Assembly (NCBI GenBank): GCA_051453625.1
Contig: JBOZIK010000001.1
Coordinates: 260,394,990-260,452,988 of the forward strand
Source of the DNA: Welwitschia mirabilis
Taxonomy: Eukaryota; Gnetophyta; Gnetopsida; Welwitschiales
Direction of reading: 5' to 3'
Length of the DNA: 57,999 nt
Positions 44,572 to 56,920 of this stretch are shown in pieces. Both the position numbers and the translations under genes were made by a program. The notes under the pieces were generated by a model, which was given only the letters and a program-made list of their open reading frames with translations, was not told the DNA's origin and did not search any database. Each line of letters opens with the position of its first letter. The first letter of the stretch is position 1.

Positions 44572-45763
44572 TGCTAAATGTTTAAGAGCTATGTATTAAT
44601 TAAATTTCTAAAAGTTGTAATTTATTTTGTGTTGTTAAGCCTTTATATAATTAAAAAGGATGTAGTCATTTGAGTTTGAAAAATATCCATTTAACTTTAC
44701 AACCACCGTTTAATGGATTAGAAATGTCTAGAAATCCAATAATATCTTTGATTTTTATCAATGCGAACTTTGATCCAAGACATCTTCACATTTATAAATG
44801 TCTATCAATAGTTAAACATATTTATCTTATAGATTTCTTTAGTGAACTTGTATAGATTTTAATGAAATTTACTTTGTATAATCCTTGGGTCTTTATGATT
44901 ATGAATCTATAATGTACAAGTTGATTGCTCACCTGAAATGTAAGATATTAGTTAAAATTATCAATAACTCTATTACCTATTTCAATTTAGTACATACATC
45001 CTTAGACATGTAGACATATTCATTTATGTCAAGTTCAACTTTTAGCATAGTTGTGTCTTTGATGAGATAGTCATCTTAAGCCTGTGATTTGAATTTTGAT
45101 ACATTAGAGATTTCTTCAATTTCCTAGACATCTTCACTAGAGATGTCTTCAATTTACAAGACATCTCCAAACAACTGATTTTACAATTTATCAACTGATC
45201 CTTGTTATGAGATATTAACTTTAATGATCCATCATCATCTAATTCTNNNNNNNNNNNNNNNNNNNNNNNNNNNNNNNNNNNNNNNNNNNNNNNNNNNNNN
45301 NNNNNNNNNNNNNNNNNNNNNNNNNNNNNNNNNNNNNNNNNNNNNNNNNNNNNNNNNNNNNNNNNNNNNNNNNNNNNNNNNNNNNNNNNNNNNNNNNNNN
45401 NNNNNNNNNNNNNNNNNNNNNNNNNNNNNNNNNNNNNNNNNNNNNNNNNNNNNNNNNNNNNNNNNNNNNNNNNNNNNNNNNNNNNNNNNNNNNNNNNNNN
45501 NNNNNNNNNNNNNNNNNNNNNNNNNNNNNNNNNNNNNNNNNNNNNNNNNNNNNNNNNNNNNNNNNNNNNNNNNNNNNNNNNNNNNNNNNNNNNNNNNNNN
45601 NNNNNNNNNNNNNNNNNNNNNNNNNNNNNNNNNNNNNNNNNNNNNNNNNNNNNNATTATCATCTAATTCTTATCAAGATCTCATGTTCTCTTTGCAATGA
45701 TTTGTATACATAAAGACATACAATATTTAATAAATGTAATTATTAAAACTAGATTTACCAACA
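44572..45763 (-). repeat. 3' LTR of a copia element (H), minus strand
   Basis: Minus strand start TGTTGGTAAATCTAG at 45763 is preceded by the copia-type tract CATCATCAAAAAGGAGGATA (45764-45783). A TATATAAAGG lies at about 44643. The other end, TTTAGCA at 44572, abuts the TTAAG duplication of B. A 408-N gap (45247-45654) fills part of it. No coding part of H is recognised upstream. Confidence 0.5.
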
Positions 45764-45777
45764 ATATCCTCCTTTTT
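45764..45777 (-). other. Polypurine tract of copia H
   Basis: AAAAAGGAGGATA on the minus strand, directly before the LTR start TGTTGG. The preceding CATCATC is typical of a copia internal 3' end. Confidence 0.6.
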
Positions 45778-45783
45778 GATGAT

Positions 45784-46484
45784 GTCTAAAACTTGATAAA
45801 TCTCATTAGTACAACCTAATCCAATCAACTAAAATTAGATATTTATCTTCAAGAGAAATTCACATCAATAATGTTTGTAATAATATTATTAAAAAAATAT
45901 GATATTAATCACTTGAAAAAAGGATAAATGCCTAAAGATTTACTATTTGAGTAATCAAATAAAGGAATAAAGACAATTGATATTAACTATTCAAATAGCC
46001 ATATATAATAAGAGAGTTACAAAGTATTTGATAATTTCAGTAAGATACCATTAAAAAAATTATAGCATGGTATTATAAATTGTGTGCTAATAATATATCA
46101 TCTAATAATATGCACATGGTAATGTACTAAATAATAAACATTAGAGCATGCCATAAAAAATATGTTATCAATGAAGAACATTAATAATAATTAGAGCATA
46201 ACATTTGAAGAAATGTACCAAAGAAAGCATGATATTAAAACATAGGAGTATCAATAGAAAACATGTGCTAATAATAATAGTGTTAAATAATATTAATAGA
46301 TATAATAGAAATGTATGCCAAAATAACATGAGAAATCATCAACAAATAATAATAACACTTAGGTATCCAATCCAATATATCATAAATAAGAACTTCATGT
46401 CCAACAAGATATCCTCAAATGAAATGCTAAAGTATTCAACTAATCTACCATTAATCTATTAAATTAGATTTGTTAATCACTAAT
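45784..46484. other. A/T-rich stretch, nothing recognised
   Basis: Contains many ATAATA and AGCATG-like words but no RNase H or integrase remnant that would link copia H to coding sequence. Confidence 0.5.
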
Positions 46485-47085
46485 TTACGTATTGATTTTC
46501 CAATAATCTTCTTTTTCTTTTAGGATAGTATGAAAAAGGCTCTAATCATTAAAAGTAGAGTCACTTGTATAATGCATGCCTTGCCTTTATTTATCACTGT
46601 CATCACTATCATAGGTGGTGAAGGTTGGTTGGGTGTAGGATGAGGAAGATGTAGGTGATGAAGTATAGTATTTTCTAGAGGAGTGCTAAGATGTCTCACC
46701 TGAGCCTCAAAGGCCTATTTCCTCATATGTTTGTATATTCGAAGAGTGATAGACATTCCAAAGAAACTCATGATTGGCTATCTCTATAAAGGATGAAGAT
46801 AACTACATAGAGAAAAGTGGTTCTACCTAGATAAGCTCTATATTTGATGGTAATGGTGAAGGTGGACACTATAAAGATGGATAAGGTAGGGTGGTGATTG
46901 GACTATGGTACATGGTGACAGTGGTTAAGTTGAATGGCAAATAGAAATCTTGTGACATGGACAGAAAAAGACAAGAGGCAGTGCATTTGAGCTTTCTAAC
47001 TCTATGTCCTATAATGGCCTCTACTATGAAGGTCCTGAAGCCTATTACTCCCCCTACGTATGTATCTCCATGGAGCCTAATGTTA
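46485..47085 (-). pseudogene. Decayed reading frame of unknown function
   Basis: On the minus strand one frame of about 200 codons runs from 47085 to a TAA at 46485-46487 with about seven internal stops and no frameshift needed. That is fewer stops than expected by chance in such AT-rich DNA. The first 70 codons are open. The later part is Ser/Thr/Pro-rich (TSSPTSSSSYTQPTFTTYDS) and then acidic (DSDDSD). I do not recognise it. Composition is richer in GC than the flanks. It could be the C-terminus of a transposase or a host protein; a plus-strand frame at 46,960-47,080 also looks partly coding, so the strand is not certain. Confidence 0.3.
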
Positions 47086-47437
47086 CATCCAAAATTTTAA
47101 GTTCATAGACTGATCCTAAAAGTTTAATTAAAATAAATGGTGTTGTTATAGATCCTCAAGCTAGTCAAATTATTACATGTATTTAATTTCTAATTTTCAT
47201 TACTATAACTTGATCATGGAAATTTTGTGCTATAATTCCTTACATTTTGTAATAGTCATACTTTTACCCTTGTTGAAAATTCTTATGATTTAATTATGAT
47301 TCTTGTGGTTGAAATTTTTCAACTATTGTAATTTTATCTAAGAAATAGTTTAGATATGTTTTTGTGAAAATTTCTCATTATTGTAATATTTTGATGAGGG
47401 GCATTAATATTTATTATTATGACATTAATACACATAG

Positions 47438-50400
47438 TGTAATACCCCAACTTTAATTACCCTAATTAACCATAATTTTTTTCGTTATTAACTATCATGC
47501 ACAACGGAACCTAGGATCAAATCNNNNNNNNNNNNNNNNNNNNNNNNNNNNNNNNNNNNNNNNNNNNNNNNNNNNNNNNNNNNNNNNNNNNNNNNNNNNN
47601 NNNNNNNNNNNNNNNNNNNNNNNNNNNNNNNNNNNNNNNNNNNNNNNNNNNNNNNNNNNNNNNNNNNNNNNNNNNNNNNNNNNNNNNNNNNNNNNNNNNN
47701 NNNNNNNNNNNNNNNNNNNNNNNNNNNNNNNNNNNNNNNNNNNNNNNNNNNNNNNNNNNNNNNNNNNNNNNNNNNNNNNNNNNNNNNNNNNNNNNNNNNN
47801 NNNNNNNNNNNNNNNNNNNNNNNNNNNNNNNNNNNNNNNNNNNNNNNNNNNNNNNNNNNNNNNNNNNNNNNNNNNNNNNNNNNNNNNNNNNNNNNNNNNN
47901 NNNNNNNNNNNNNNNNNNNNNNNNNNNNNNNNNNNNNNNNNNNNNNNNNNNNNNNNNNNNNNNNNNNNNNNNNNNNNNNNNNNNNNNNNNNNNNNNNNNN
48001 NNNNNNNNNNNNNNNNNNNNNNNNNNNNNNNNNNNNNNNNNNNNNNNNNNNNNNNNNNNNNNNNNNNNNNNNNNNNNNNNNNNNNNNNNNNNNNNNNNNN
48101 NNNNNNNNNNNNNNNNNNNNNNNNNNNNNNNNNNNNNNNNNNNNNNNNNNNNNNNNNNNNNNNNNNNNNNNNNNNNNNNNNNNNNNNNNNNNNNNNNNNN
48201 NNNNNNNNNNNNNNNNNNNNNNNNNNNNNNNNNNNNNNNNNNNNNNNNNNNNNNNNNNNNNNNNNNNNNNNNNNNNNNNNNNNNNNNNNNNNNNNNNNNN
48301 NNNNNNNNNNNNNNNNNNNNNNNNNNNNNNNNNNNNNNNNNNNNNNNNNNNNNNNNNNNNNNNNNNNNNNNNNNNNNNNNNNNNNNNNNNNNNNNNNNNN
48401 NNNNNNNNNNNNNNNNNNNNGGTGATTACTGAATTTTTACCTACTTTTGCCATCTCGACCATCCTTTTTTATGATGTCTTATATTAATATATAAAGAATA
48501 TTTACCAACTCTTCCCACTTTGATCACCCTCCTTTATGATGTTTTGTCTTTATATTCTTGTGATCCTTTGCATTACACAAAATCTTATTTATAAATAGGC
48601 CCCTCCTTCTCCTTTCTTCTTACTGTTGTTTTTGGAAAAGCCTTCTCTACCAAATTTTGAANNNNNNNNNNNNNNNNNNNNNNNNNNNNNNNNNNNNNNN
48701 NNNNNNNNNNNNNNNNNNNNNNNNNNNNNNNNNNNNNNNNNNNNNNNNNNNNNNNNNNNNNNNNNNNNNNNNNNNNNNNNNNNNNNNNNNNNNNNNNNNN
48801 NNNNNNNNNNNNNNNNNNNNNNNNNNNNNNNNNNNNNNNNNNNNNNNNNNNNNNNNNNNNNNNNNNNNNNNNNNNNNNNNNNNNNNNNNNNNNNNNNNNN
48901 NNNNNNNNNNNNNNNNNNNNNNNNNNNNNNNNNNNNNNNNNNNNNNNNNNNNNNNNNNNNNNNNNNNNNNNNNNNNNNNNNNNNNNNNNNNNNNNNNNNN
49001 NNNNNNNNNNNNNNNNNNNNNNNNNNNNNNNNNNNNNNNNNNNNNNNNNNNNNNNNNNNNNNNNNNNNNNNNNNNNNNNNNNNNNNNNNNNNNNNNNNNN
49101 NNNNNNNNNNNNNNNNNNNNNNNNNNNNNNNNNNNNNNNNNNNNNNNNNNNNNNNNNNNNNNNNNNNNNNNNNNNNNNNNNNNNNNNNNNNNNNNNNNNN
49201 NNNNNNNNNNNNNNNNNNNNNNNNNNNNNNNNNNNNNNNNNNNNNNNNNNNNNNNNNNNNNNNNNNNNNNNNNNNNNNNNNNNNNNNNNNNNNNNNNNNN
49301 NNNNNNNNNTACACAAAATCTTATTTATAAATAGGACCCTCCTTCTCCTTTCTTCTTACTTTTGTTTTTGGAAAAGCCTTCTCTACCAAATTTTGAAACT
49401 TGGAGAAGCCTTTAAATCTTTAAGCCTTGAAATATTTAGAAGTTCTTGAACCATTATTTTAACTTGGATATGATATTTATGGTATTTTGATTCCTTCTTG
49501 TATGGTTTATGGTCTTCATTACATTGTTGTATGGTTCTTGATTTTTTATTTATTTCTTTCATAATCCTTATCTCTTGCATCTTGAATAGCCTTATGTTTT
49601 GAATAATTTTAATTATTATTAAATTCCTATATGGTTATTCTTGTATATCGTTTAAGAGTTTCTTACTTGATTTCTACTTCATACACCTTCTATTAGTGCT
49701 TTTCGTGGGTACTTGTATTACAATCCTTTTCATCTTGTTAAAGCTTTATGATGAGTTCCTTGTTAAAGTTTTGATTATTGACCTTGACTGATGATTTTTA
49801 AATATGAAAAACTAAAACTAGTAAAGGTAACTACTTGTTCATCTTTAGGGAGATGCGCTCTCTAAAGGAAGTCCCATGGTCATGGGACTAAACCTCCAGG
49901 ATTAATAAGAAAAATGTGGTAGTCAATTTACCATTTGTTTCTCCTAGATTATGTGAAACTGAATTATTAAAATTTGTTATGAAGTAATAGTAAATAAGAT
50001 TACTTTAAGTGGAGCCTTAGTCTTTTTTGGATTATTCTTGGTATCCCTTTTTACTTGAGAACCCTTATCATTCAAACCCTTACCATGAACCATACTAGAA
50101 ATTGTAAAGGTTATATTTCTTACATCATGCTATTTATGTTTAATATGTAGTTGAAGAAAAGGTTTATTTGTCTTGCTAATAAGGGCATTTGAAAAATGTT
50201 ATTGTATTTTATCTTATGCGTGAGAAACTCTAAAAATAGAGTGATTTGTTCGTCCTTATAACTTATAAATTGTTACATATTTTAGTTGAACTTTGTCATA
50301 TGATCTCAATATAATAATTGGATTATCTTAGATATAAAGAGGTATTTTTTTTCCCTTGTATTTAACCATGATATGAGTTATTTACCTCCTTTACCTACAA

Positions 50401-50540
50401 AAGTTACTTCTGATTATATTTTTGTATGTGTTTAGATTCATTTGAATTAATGGCTTAAATATGTTATGAATTCATAATAAATTTTAAGCTCATAATTTTG
50501 GGTTAAAAATTTTAGAAAACCTATAAAGACTCACTATTGG
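47438..50540 (+). repeat. LTR-like sequence with TATA box, interrupted by two large gaps
   Basis: Begins TGTAATACCCCAAC, a common start of plant gypsy LTRs. Gaps of 897 N (47524-48420) and 648 N (48662-49309) interrupt it. A TATA-like TTATTTATAAATAGG is followed by CT-rich sequence at 48586 and again at about 49322, because 48574-48661 is repeated at 49310-49398 across the gap. No PBS or partner LTR was found, and the 3' end is arbitrary. Confidence 0.4.
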
Positions 50541-50873
50541 TTGCTTTGCCAATGTCATATCCTATATCATATGGAGCTAAAGGTTCTACTTCCTCATCTT
50601 CTTCTAACTTCTCCTTCAAATTTAACAAAGTGGGATTCCTCATGGATTTCCAATTCTATGCTAGTGCCTTACCGCTGTTTGCTATAAACGTATGTTTCTT
50701 CAATCTCAACATGATTCTATTAATTTTACCAATCATTTTTGTAATTGATTTTAGGTTTTTTTTAATAGATCAATAGGTTACTCAACCCTGTGTAAGGATA
50801 GAGAACCTTGCCTCTTGCTATGTTTTCAACTAGAGGCAAGTAAGTTAAAAAGCACTCATCTTGAGATGGATTT
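50541..50873. other. Unassigned stretch before element D
   Basis: Contains a Ser-rich open frame (50537-50776, plus strand) with no recognised domain. It lies next to the LTR end of D. Confidence 0.4.
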
Positions 50874-53224
50874 TATTATAGTGTGTATTTGTGTAATTTT
50901 TTACATTTAAAGAGATCCTATCATTTACAACCAAAATAGATATCTTACACAATACATCACACTAGTATAGTCGGAGTAGATCCAAATTATCATATTCACG
51001 TTAAAGTCTATGAGATAAGACTTAGATTGCTTGCAAAAGAATACCAAGAACTAGAAATAAATAATAAATGCAAAGAAATGAAGTACAATGCACAATGTAA
51101 GATGAAACTATTCTAAATGAAATGCAAAATGAACTAACTCTACTTACTTTCAACCTTAACAAAGGCTTTCCTTGATAATATATATCACCCAAGAAATTGT
51201 CACCAGATCAAGGGCAACATATACTATAAGGGTCAAAAGAAAATCTAACATGCAAACATAAAAATAAAACAAGGTTTTTATTTAAAGAGTAATTAGTATT
51301 TTGGTTACAAANNNNNNNNNNNNNNNNNNNNNNNNNNNNNNNNNNNNNNNNNNNNNNNNNNNNNNNNNNNNNNNNNNNNNNNNNNNNNNNNNNNNNNNNN
51401 NNNNNNNNNNNAGAAATAAAAATACAATGCAATATGTAAAATGTGATTTAAAATAACATGTAATGCAAAAATAACCTTAATACTACTTGCTTTTAGCCTT
51501 AACAAAGACTGTCCTTGATAATCTATATCACCTAAAAATTATCACCAGATCAAGGACAATCATAAATCATAAGGGTCATCAAAGAAACTATCATGCAAAT
51601 ATGAAAGAAAAAAAGATTTATATTAAGAAAGAGTAATAAATATCTTAGTTACAAAATAACCGGGTCTCAATGGAGGAGCCCTCCACCAAGTGCACATCTT
51701 TATACAATGCTTAAGNNNNNNNNNNNNNNNNNNNNNNNNNNNNNNNNNNNNNNNNNNNNNNNNNNNNNNNNNNNNNNNNNNNNNNNNNNNNNNNNNNNNN
51801 NNNNNNNNNNNNNNNNNNNNNNNNNNNNNNNNNNNNNNNNNNNNNNNNNNNNNNNNNNNNNNNNNNNNNNNNNNNNNNNNNNNNNNNNNNNNNNNNNNNN
51901 NNNNNNNNNNNNNNNNNNNNNNNNNNNNNNNNNNNNNNNNNNNNNNNNNNNNNNNNNNNNNNNNNNNNNNNNNNNNNNNNNNNNNNNNNNNNNNNNNNNN
52001 NNNNNNNNNNNNNNNNNNNNNNNNNNNNNNNNNNNNNNNNNNNNNNNNNNNNNNNNNNNNNNNNNNNNNNNNNNNNNNNNNNNNNNNNNNNNNNNNNNNN
52101 NNNNNNNNNNNNNNNNNNNNNNNNNNNNNNNNNNNNNNNNNNNNNNNNNNNNNNNNNNNNNNNNNNNNNNNNNNNNNNNNNNNNNNNNNNNNNNNNNNNN
52201 NNNNNNNNNNNNNNNNNNNNNNNNNNNNNNNNNNNNNNNNNNNNNNNNNNNNNNNNNNNNNNNNNNNNNNNNNNNNNNNNNNNNNNNNNNNNNTACATCA
52301 CACTAGTATGAGTGGGAGTAGACCTGTTGCAGTCTATGAGATGAGACTCAAGTTGCTTTGAAAATAAAGCTAGGAACTAAAAGTAAAGAAAAATGCAAGA
52401 AATAAAAATATAATGCAATATGTAAAATGTGATTTAAACTAACATGTAATTCAAAAATAACCTTAATACTACTTGATTTTAGCCTTAAAAAAGATTGTTC
52501 TTAATAATCTATATCACCTAAAAAATTATCACCAGATCAAGAACAATCATAAATCATAAGGGTCATCAAAGAAACTATCATGCAAATATAAAAGAAAAAC
52601 AAGATTTATATTAAGAAAGAGTAACAAATATCTTAGTTACAAAATATTCGGGTCTTAATGAAGGAGCCCTCCACCAAGTTCACATATTACAAGAATGTTT
52701 GGTGTAATGAAGATGAAAAAGTAAGTCAAAGGGGGTTTATTTATAATAACTCATAGTAGAAAAATACAAATAGTAGATGCAGTTAGGTGCACTCATAAAT
52801 GAAATGGACGAAATGGTCAAAGGTCCATGTCAAAGTTGCTTACATATTAATGTTGTCCAGACTTGTTTGGATAACAAGGAGGACAACAACACATTATAAA
52901 ATATGACTTAAATCGATGACTCATCGGTGATTTAGTAGACCACATCAACAATCATCGTCTTGCCTATCATGAGGATGACAAAGGGAGGATGATCTTCTTT
53001 GATCATTTCCTTGAAGAGAAATTAGCATTTTTGTCATTAATCCTTCTTTAAGCTCTATGCATTAGAAAATGCCTTTAATATATTAAATTTGAATAAGAAT
53101 CATAATTTTTCAAGATTTTCTCTTGTATCTTTAAAATTCTCAGAATTGCACCTAAACCTATATAAAAGTCCTATAAAACAACTTATAAAACCCCATCAAA
53201 TAACTATAAATTGGTAGTGCAACA
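50874..53224 (-). repeat. 3' LTR of element D, inflated by gap duplications
   Basis: Minus strand start TGTTGCACTACC at 53224 and end CACTATAATA at 50874, aligning with the B LTRs. Parts are present three times (51047-51311, 51412-51715 and 52380-52690) around gaps at 51312-51411 and 51716-52293. The true length is probably about 1.2-1.3 kb. Nested-hairpin motifs are at 52851-52888 and 52947-52993. Confidence 0.75.
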
Positions 53225-53241
53225 TAGCCTTCCACTTAGTC
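53225..53241 (-). other. Polypurine tract of element D
   Basis: GACTAAGTGGAAGGCTA on the minus strand, directly before the LTR start. It matches that of B (ACTAAGTAGAGGGCTA). Confidence 0.7.
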
Positions 53242-55619
53242 TTTGTCAGTCCCTAATAAAAACCAGGCAAAAAAATCATAATTGCAAGACAATTTTTTTT
53301 TCAAAAGATGTATTTGAAAGTTANNNNNNNNNNNNNNNNNNNNNNNNNNNNNNNNNNNNNNNNNNNNNNNNNNNNNNNNNNNNNNNNNNNNNNNNNNNNN
53401 NNNNNNNNNNNNNNNNNNNNNNNNNNNNNNNNNNNNNNNNNNNNNNNNNNNNNNNNNNNNNNNNNNNNNNNNNNNNNNNNNNNNNNNNNNNNNNNNNNNN
53501 NNNNNNNNNNNNNNNNNNATGAGGACAACTTTCAAAACAAAGTGCAAAGTTGAGTAACATCATATTTAAAAAATATAAAGATATGAAATATTCTAATAAG
53601 TAAAGAAAAAGTGTGGATAATAAAAAGTGCTTCATCATAAGAAAAATATGAGCAATGCTTACAACATCAAAAATCTAAAAAATAAATAGCACAAATTTAT
53701 TAATAAAACACTCATCTAAGAAATCATCTTTTATTGAAAACTTGAATAAGAATAACATGCTAAAAAAATATGGTAATGATTTTTAAATAACTAACCAAAC
53801 CACAAAAGAAAACAAGAAGGATGGGGATAAGATAATATAAAAAAAATATAACTCATTGATCTGATATTTTAACCTAGCAGACTTCCATAAAAGAAATTAT
53901 AACATCACTTGATGTGAAAAATGCATGAATTAATGTATAAAAATTCCATTTGATAAGGTAGTGATTATGATGATGTTAGAGTAAAATTCTTTAAACAATG
54001 AATAATTAGACCAAAGAATTACTAAAAAATAAACTCTGCTACCATCATTTCAAAACAAACACTCAAATATCAAGAAATAAAATGATCATGTAAAAAGACT
54101 AAGAGTCTAGGAAACAAGCAATGCCTCTGACGATAACAAGAATACCATTGATCCCATAGCCTCAAAGTTTAAATAAAAATTTATTATCTATGATGAGGGG
54201 AGTGAAACCCTAGTTAAAGAAGTAAAAACCTATGAATTATGGCCAATTGACCTTCTAGTGGAGTTCCCACAGCTATCATATTACACAGCTAAAGGCTCCT
54301 CTTAGAAATATTTGCCCTAGTGTATTTGTGGTAGGATATCATCGTGATCATGTCTTTGAGATATTATAAATATAAAACATTATGGTATTTATCTCATGTT
54401 TTTTTTAAATAAAGAAAAAAACATTTCAAATGACCAAACACTTTAAAAGACAAAGGTAAAAGTCAGAAGATTAGGACAAAAAAGAACATTCTTAAATAAT
54501 ATAAGATCTTTTCACCATTAAAAAAAATAAAAAATAAAACATCTTCCTTCAAATTTAAGTTTTTGGATGTGTGAATGTCTTAATATTGGGTAAATCCAAT
54601 CTTATCACTGAAATGTACAAGTTAAAGACTAATCATGGAAATAAATACATAAGTCAAGTTTCAAAAATGGTCAAGTAATGACATAATAACCTCTAAAAGA
54701 AAAAGATAAAAGAAAATTCAGACGATTTGCTCATGAAATTCCAAATTTTGTCCATTTACTTTCTACAATTCTCAAGCAGTAAAATCAAAAATTTTAATAA
54801 AGTCATAAAAATGTATTTTTCAAAAATAACAAAAAGTAAAAATCAACATTTCATTGATTATTGTCCTACTCATTGTTTAGACAATAGAGAGGACAATAGA
54901 GATAGAGAAATAGAAAATTATCAAAAAATATAGAAATTTATTATAAAGTGAAAAAGCTCATTAAAACTAACTTACATCCACCTTATCATGGGGACGACAG
55001 GTAAAACTATAGTTCATTATTGCAGAAATGGAAAAATAAAAACTACAGACAAAATTAAAATTGAAAATATAAAATGAAATTGGATACTATCAAAAATAGA
55101 AAACTGAAAATAAAATATCAAGGAACATAATTTTATTCAAAATCCTAAATCTAAAGTGCACTTATTAAAAGAAAAGAAGGAAAATTCAAGGATCTGTTTA
55201 GGTCTTATGATTTTCAGAGAAATAAGGTCCAAACTAAGAATTTACCAATTGATAAAACATAACAGATGTGTAATTATCTTCAAGTAGAATAAATTAGATG
55301 AAGAGATGAGTAATGGAGATCACTCTATGATACCACACTAAAGCATAAATTTTGGAAGTTAAAGAGGAGAGAAATGGTAACTTTGGTAAAGGATTTTCAT
55401 GAAATACAAGCATTTTATTTTGAGTATCACAAATAAAATTACCTTCAAGTCCATTGAAAACATTTTTCTCATCAAAATTCAAATTCTGATTTTTAATTGT
55501 TGGCTTATGAAATCAAAAATCACCCTCATAGTTGTTTTTAAAAAGTTGGACTTCCTTACCTTCTAAAGATTGTATTTCTTTTTCCTTCTTAAGTTCATCA
55601 TTACAAAGCATATGTTCAT
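53242..55619 (-). other. 3' region of D without reverse transcriptase
   Basis: The part at 54,190-54,670 aligns with the 3' region of B. An open frame at 55,294-55,482 (with FNGLEGNFICDTQNKMLVFH) has no recognised domain. No RT, RNase H or integrase motif was found on either strand. Further hairpin motifs occur at about 54,858-54,897 and 54,975-55,003. Confidence 0.6.
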
Positions 55620-56204
55620 TTATTTAATCTCTCTTTCTTCAAGTGGGTGATATTGTAAAAATAAAGTGGGTTTAATATTGCTTTCAATATTCATTTCATC
55701 ATCACCTAAATCTTTCTTAGCTGCATCAAAGACTCTAATGGTACATTTTCTATTTCTAAAATGACATTTTATTATTTCTACTCTAATATCAATGATGCAA
55801 TGGGTTGTTGCATAAAAGGCTCTACCTGGAAGTAAACAATATCCTTGGTTATTCTTAACTTCTATGATAATCACATCTATGGGGTAGTAATCCTCTTTAA
55901 TTTATATTGCTAAATCTTTAATAACACCTAACAATTTCTTAACTAATATATCTGTTAATTCTAAGACAAATGAGGTAGGCTCTATTCTATTCTCCAAATC
56001 AAGTATCTTACNNNNNNNNNNNNNNNNNNNNNNNNNNNNNNNNNNNNNNNNNNNNNNNNNNNNNNNNNNNNNNNNNNNNNNNNNNNNNNNNNNNNNNNNN
56101 NNNNNNNNNNNACAAATTTGAAGTGGTATAATGTTAACACTCACTCTAATGTTAATCAAAGCTTTCCTAATAATTTTATTTCCCTCTATAGTAACATTCA
56201 CCAT
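55620..56204 (-). pseudogene. Tat-type aspartic protease of D, catalytic Asp replaced by Asn
   Basis: The minus-strand frame 56204-55902 reads MVNVTIEGNKIIRKALINIR and then VSVNIIPLQIC, where the active-site Asp is Asn (codon 56151-56153). After a 100-N gap (56012-56111) it resumes with FVLELTDILVKKLLGVIKDL. The next frame, 55874-55620, contains LPGRAFYATTHCIIDIRVEI, the region of the conserved L-G-R-x-F block, in the expected order. Length and order agree with the protease of B. Both copies share the Asn. Two frames must be joined, so it is not functional. Confidence 0.8.
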
Positions 56205-56920
56205 TGCTACTCCTAGATCTTTAAATTTGGGTGATTTTTGTAAAACTAAGTTCGTGAGGGATTGGTTAAGAAAGATCTTACTAGAGATGACTCATTTTTA
56301 TTTTATTCTTATCAAGTCTTTCCATAATTTTTAATACCTTAGATTTTTTTATAAAACTTTCTAAAATGGTAAGTTTATGCTTATGTTTTTCATCAAAGCT
56401 TTTAAATAATCATTTAAAGTTGAATTGTTATTAATTCTATCAAGCCAACAAGTAGTTTGTTGAGAAGTTTTTTTCTTTTTCTTTTTACCAAAATAAGGGA
56501 AGTTGTAATCTTCTAATATCTTAATGTCTTCTTCCTCTTCTTATTCATTATTTCTAAAGTTATTTTGGGAGGTGAAAGTTTCACATGAAGGAGGATTTAT
56601 TTCTTGTTTACTCCTTATCACAACCTTAAAGTCTTTTCTTAGTTCATTTGGATTTGGTAAAGGTTATATTGTTAAAGTTCCTTGAGGTCTTTGGTTTGCT
56701 AGAATTATTTGTTAAAGGATGCTTACTAAGTTTTCCATGTTGGAATTTGATCTTTTAAAGTTGGTATTTTGTCTTTCAAAGTTAGCATTTTGTTTTCTAA
56801 TTTCATCCAAAAGGTTTATGATTAGATCATTTGAATGTTGAAAGTTTAATGAACTTGGTGGGTAATTTGTGTTTTCAAATCAGTTTCTAAAAGATTGAGA
56901 ATTATTTTTAAAATGAGTGT

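Noticed and set aside
50537-50776. Ser-rich open frame as a small secreted protein gene
   Set aside because: The hydrophobic part is C-terminal, there is no conserved motif and it sits between LTR sequences; coding status cannot be supported.
55294-55482. Open frame in D as reverse transcriptase remnant
   Set aside because: I compared it with RT, RNase H and integrase landmarks and found none; it is left as unidentified.
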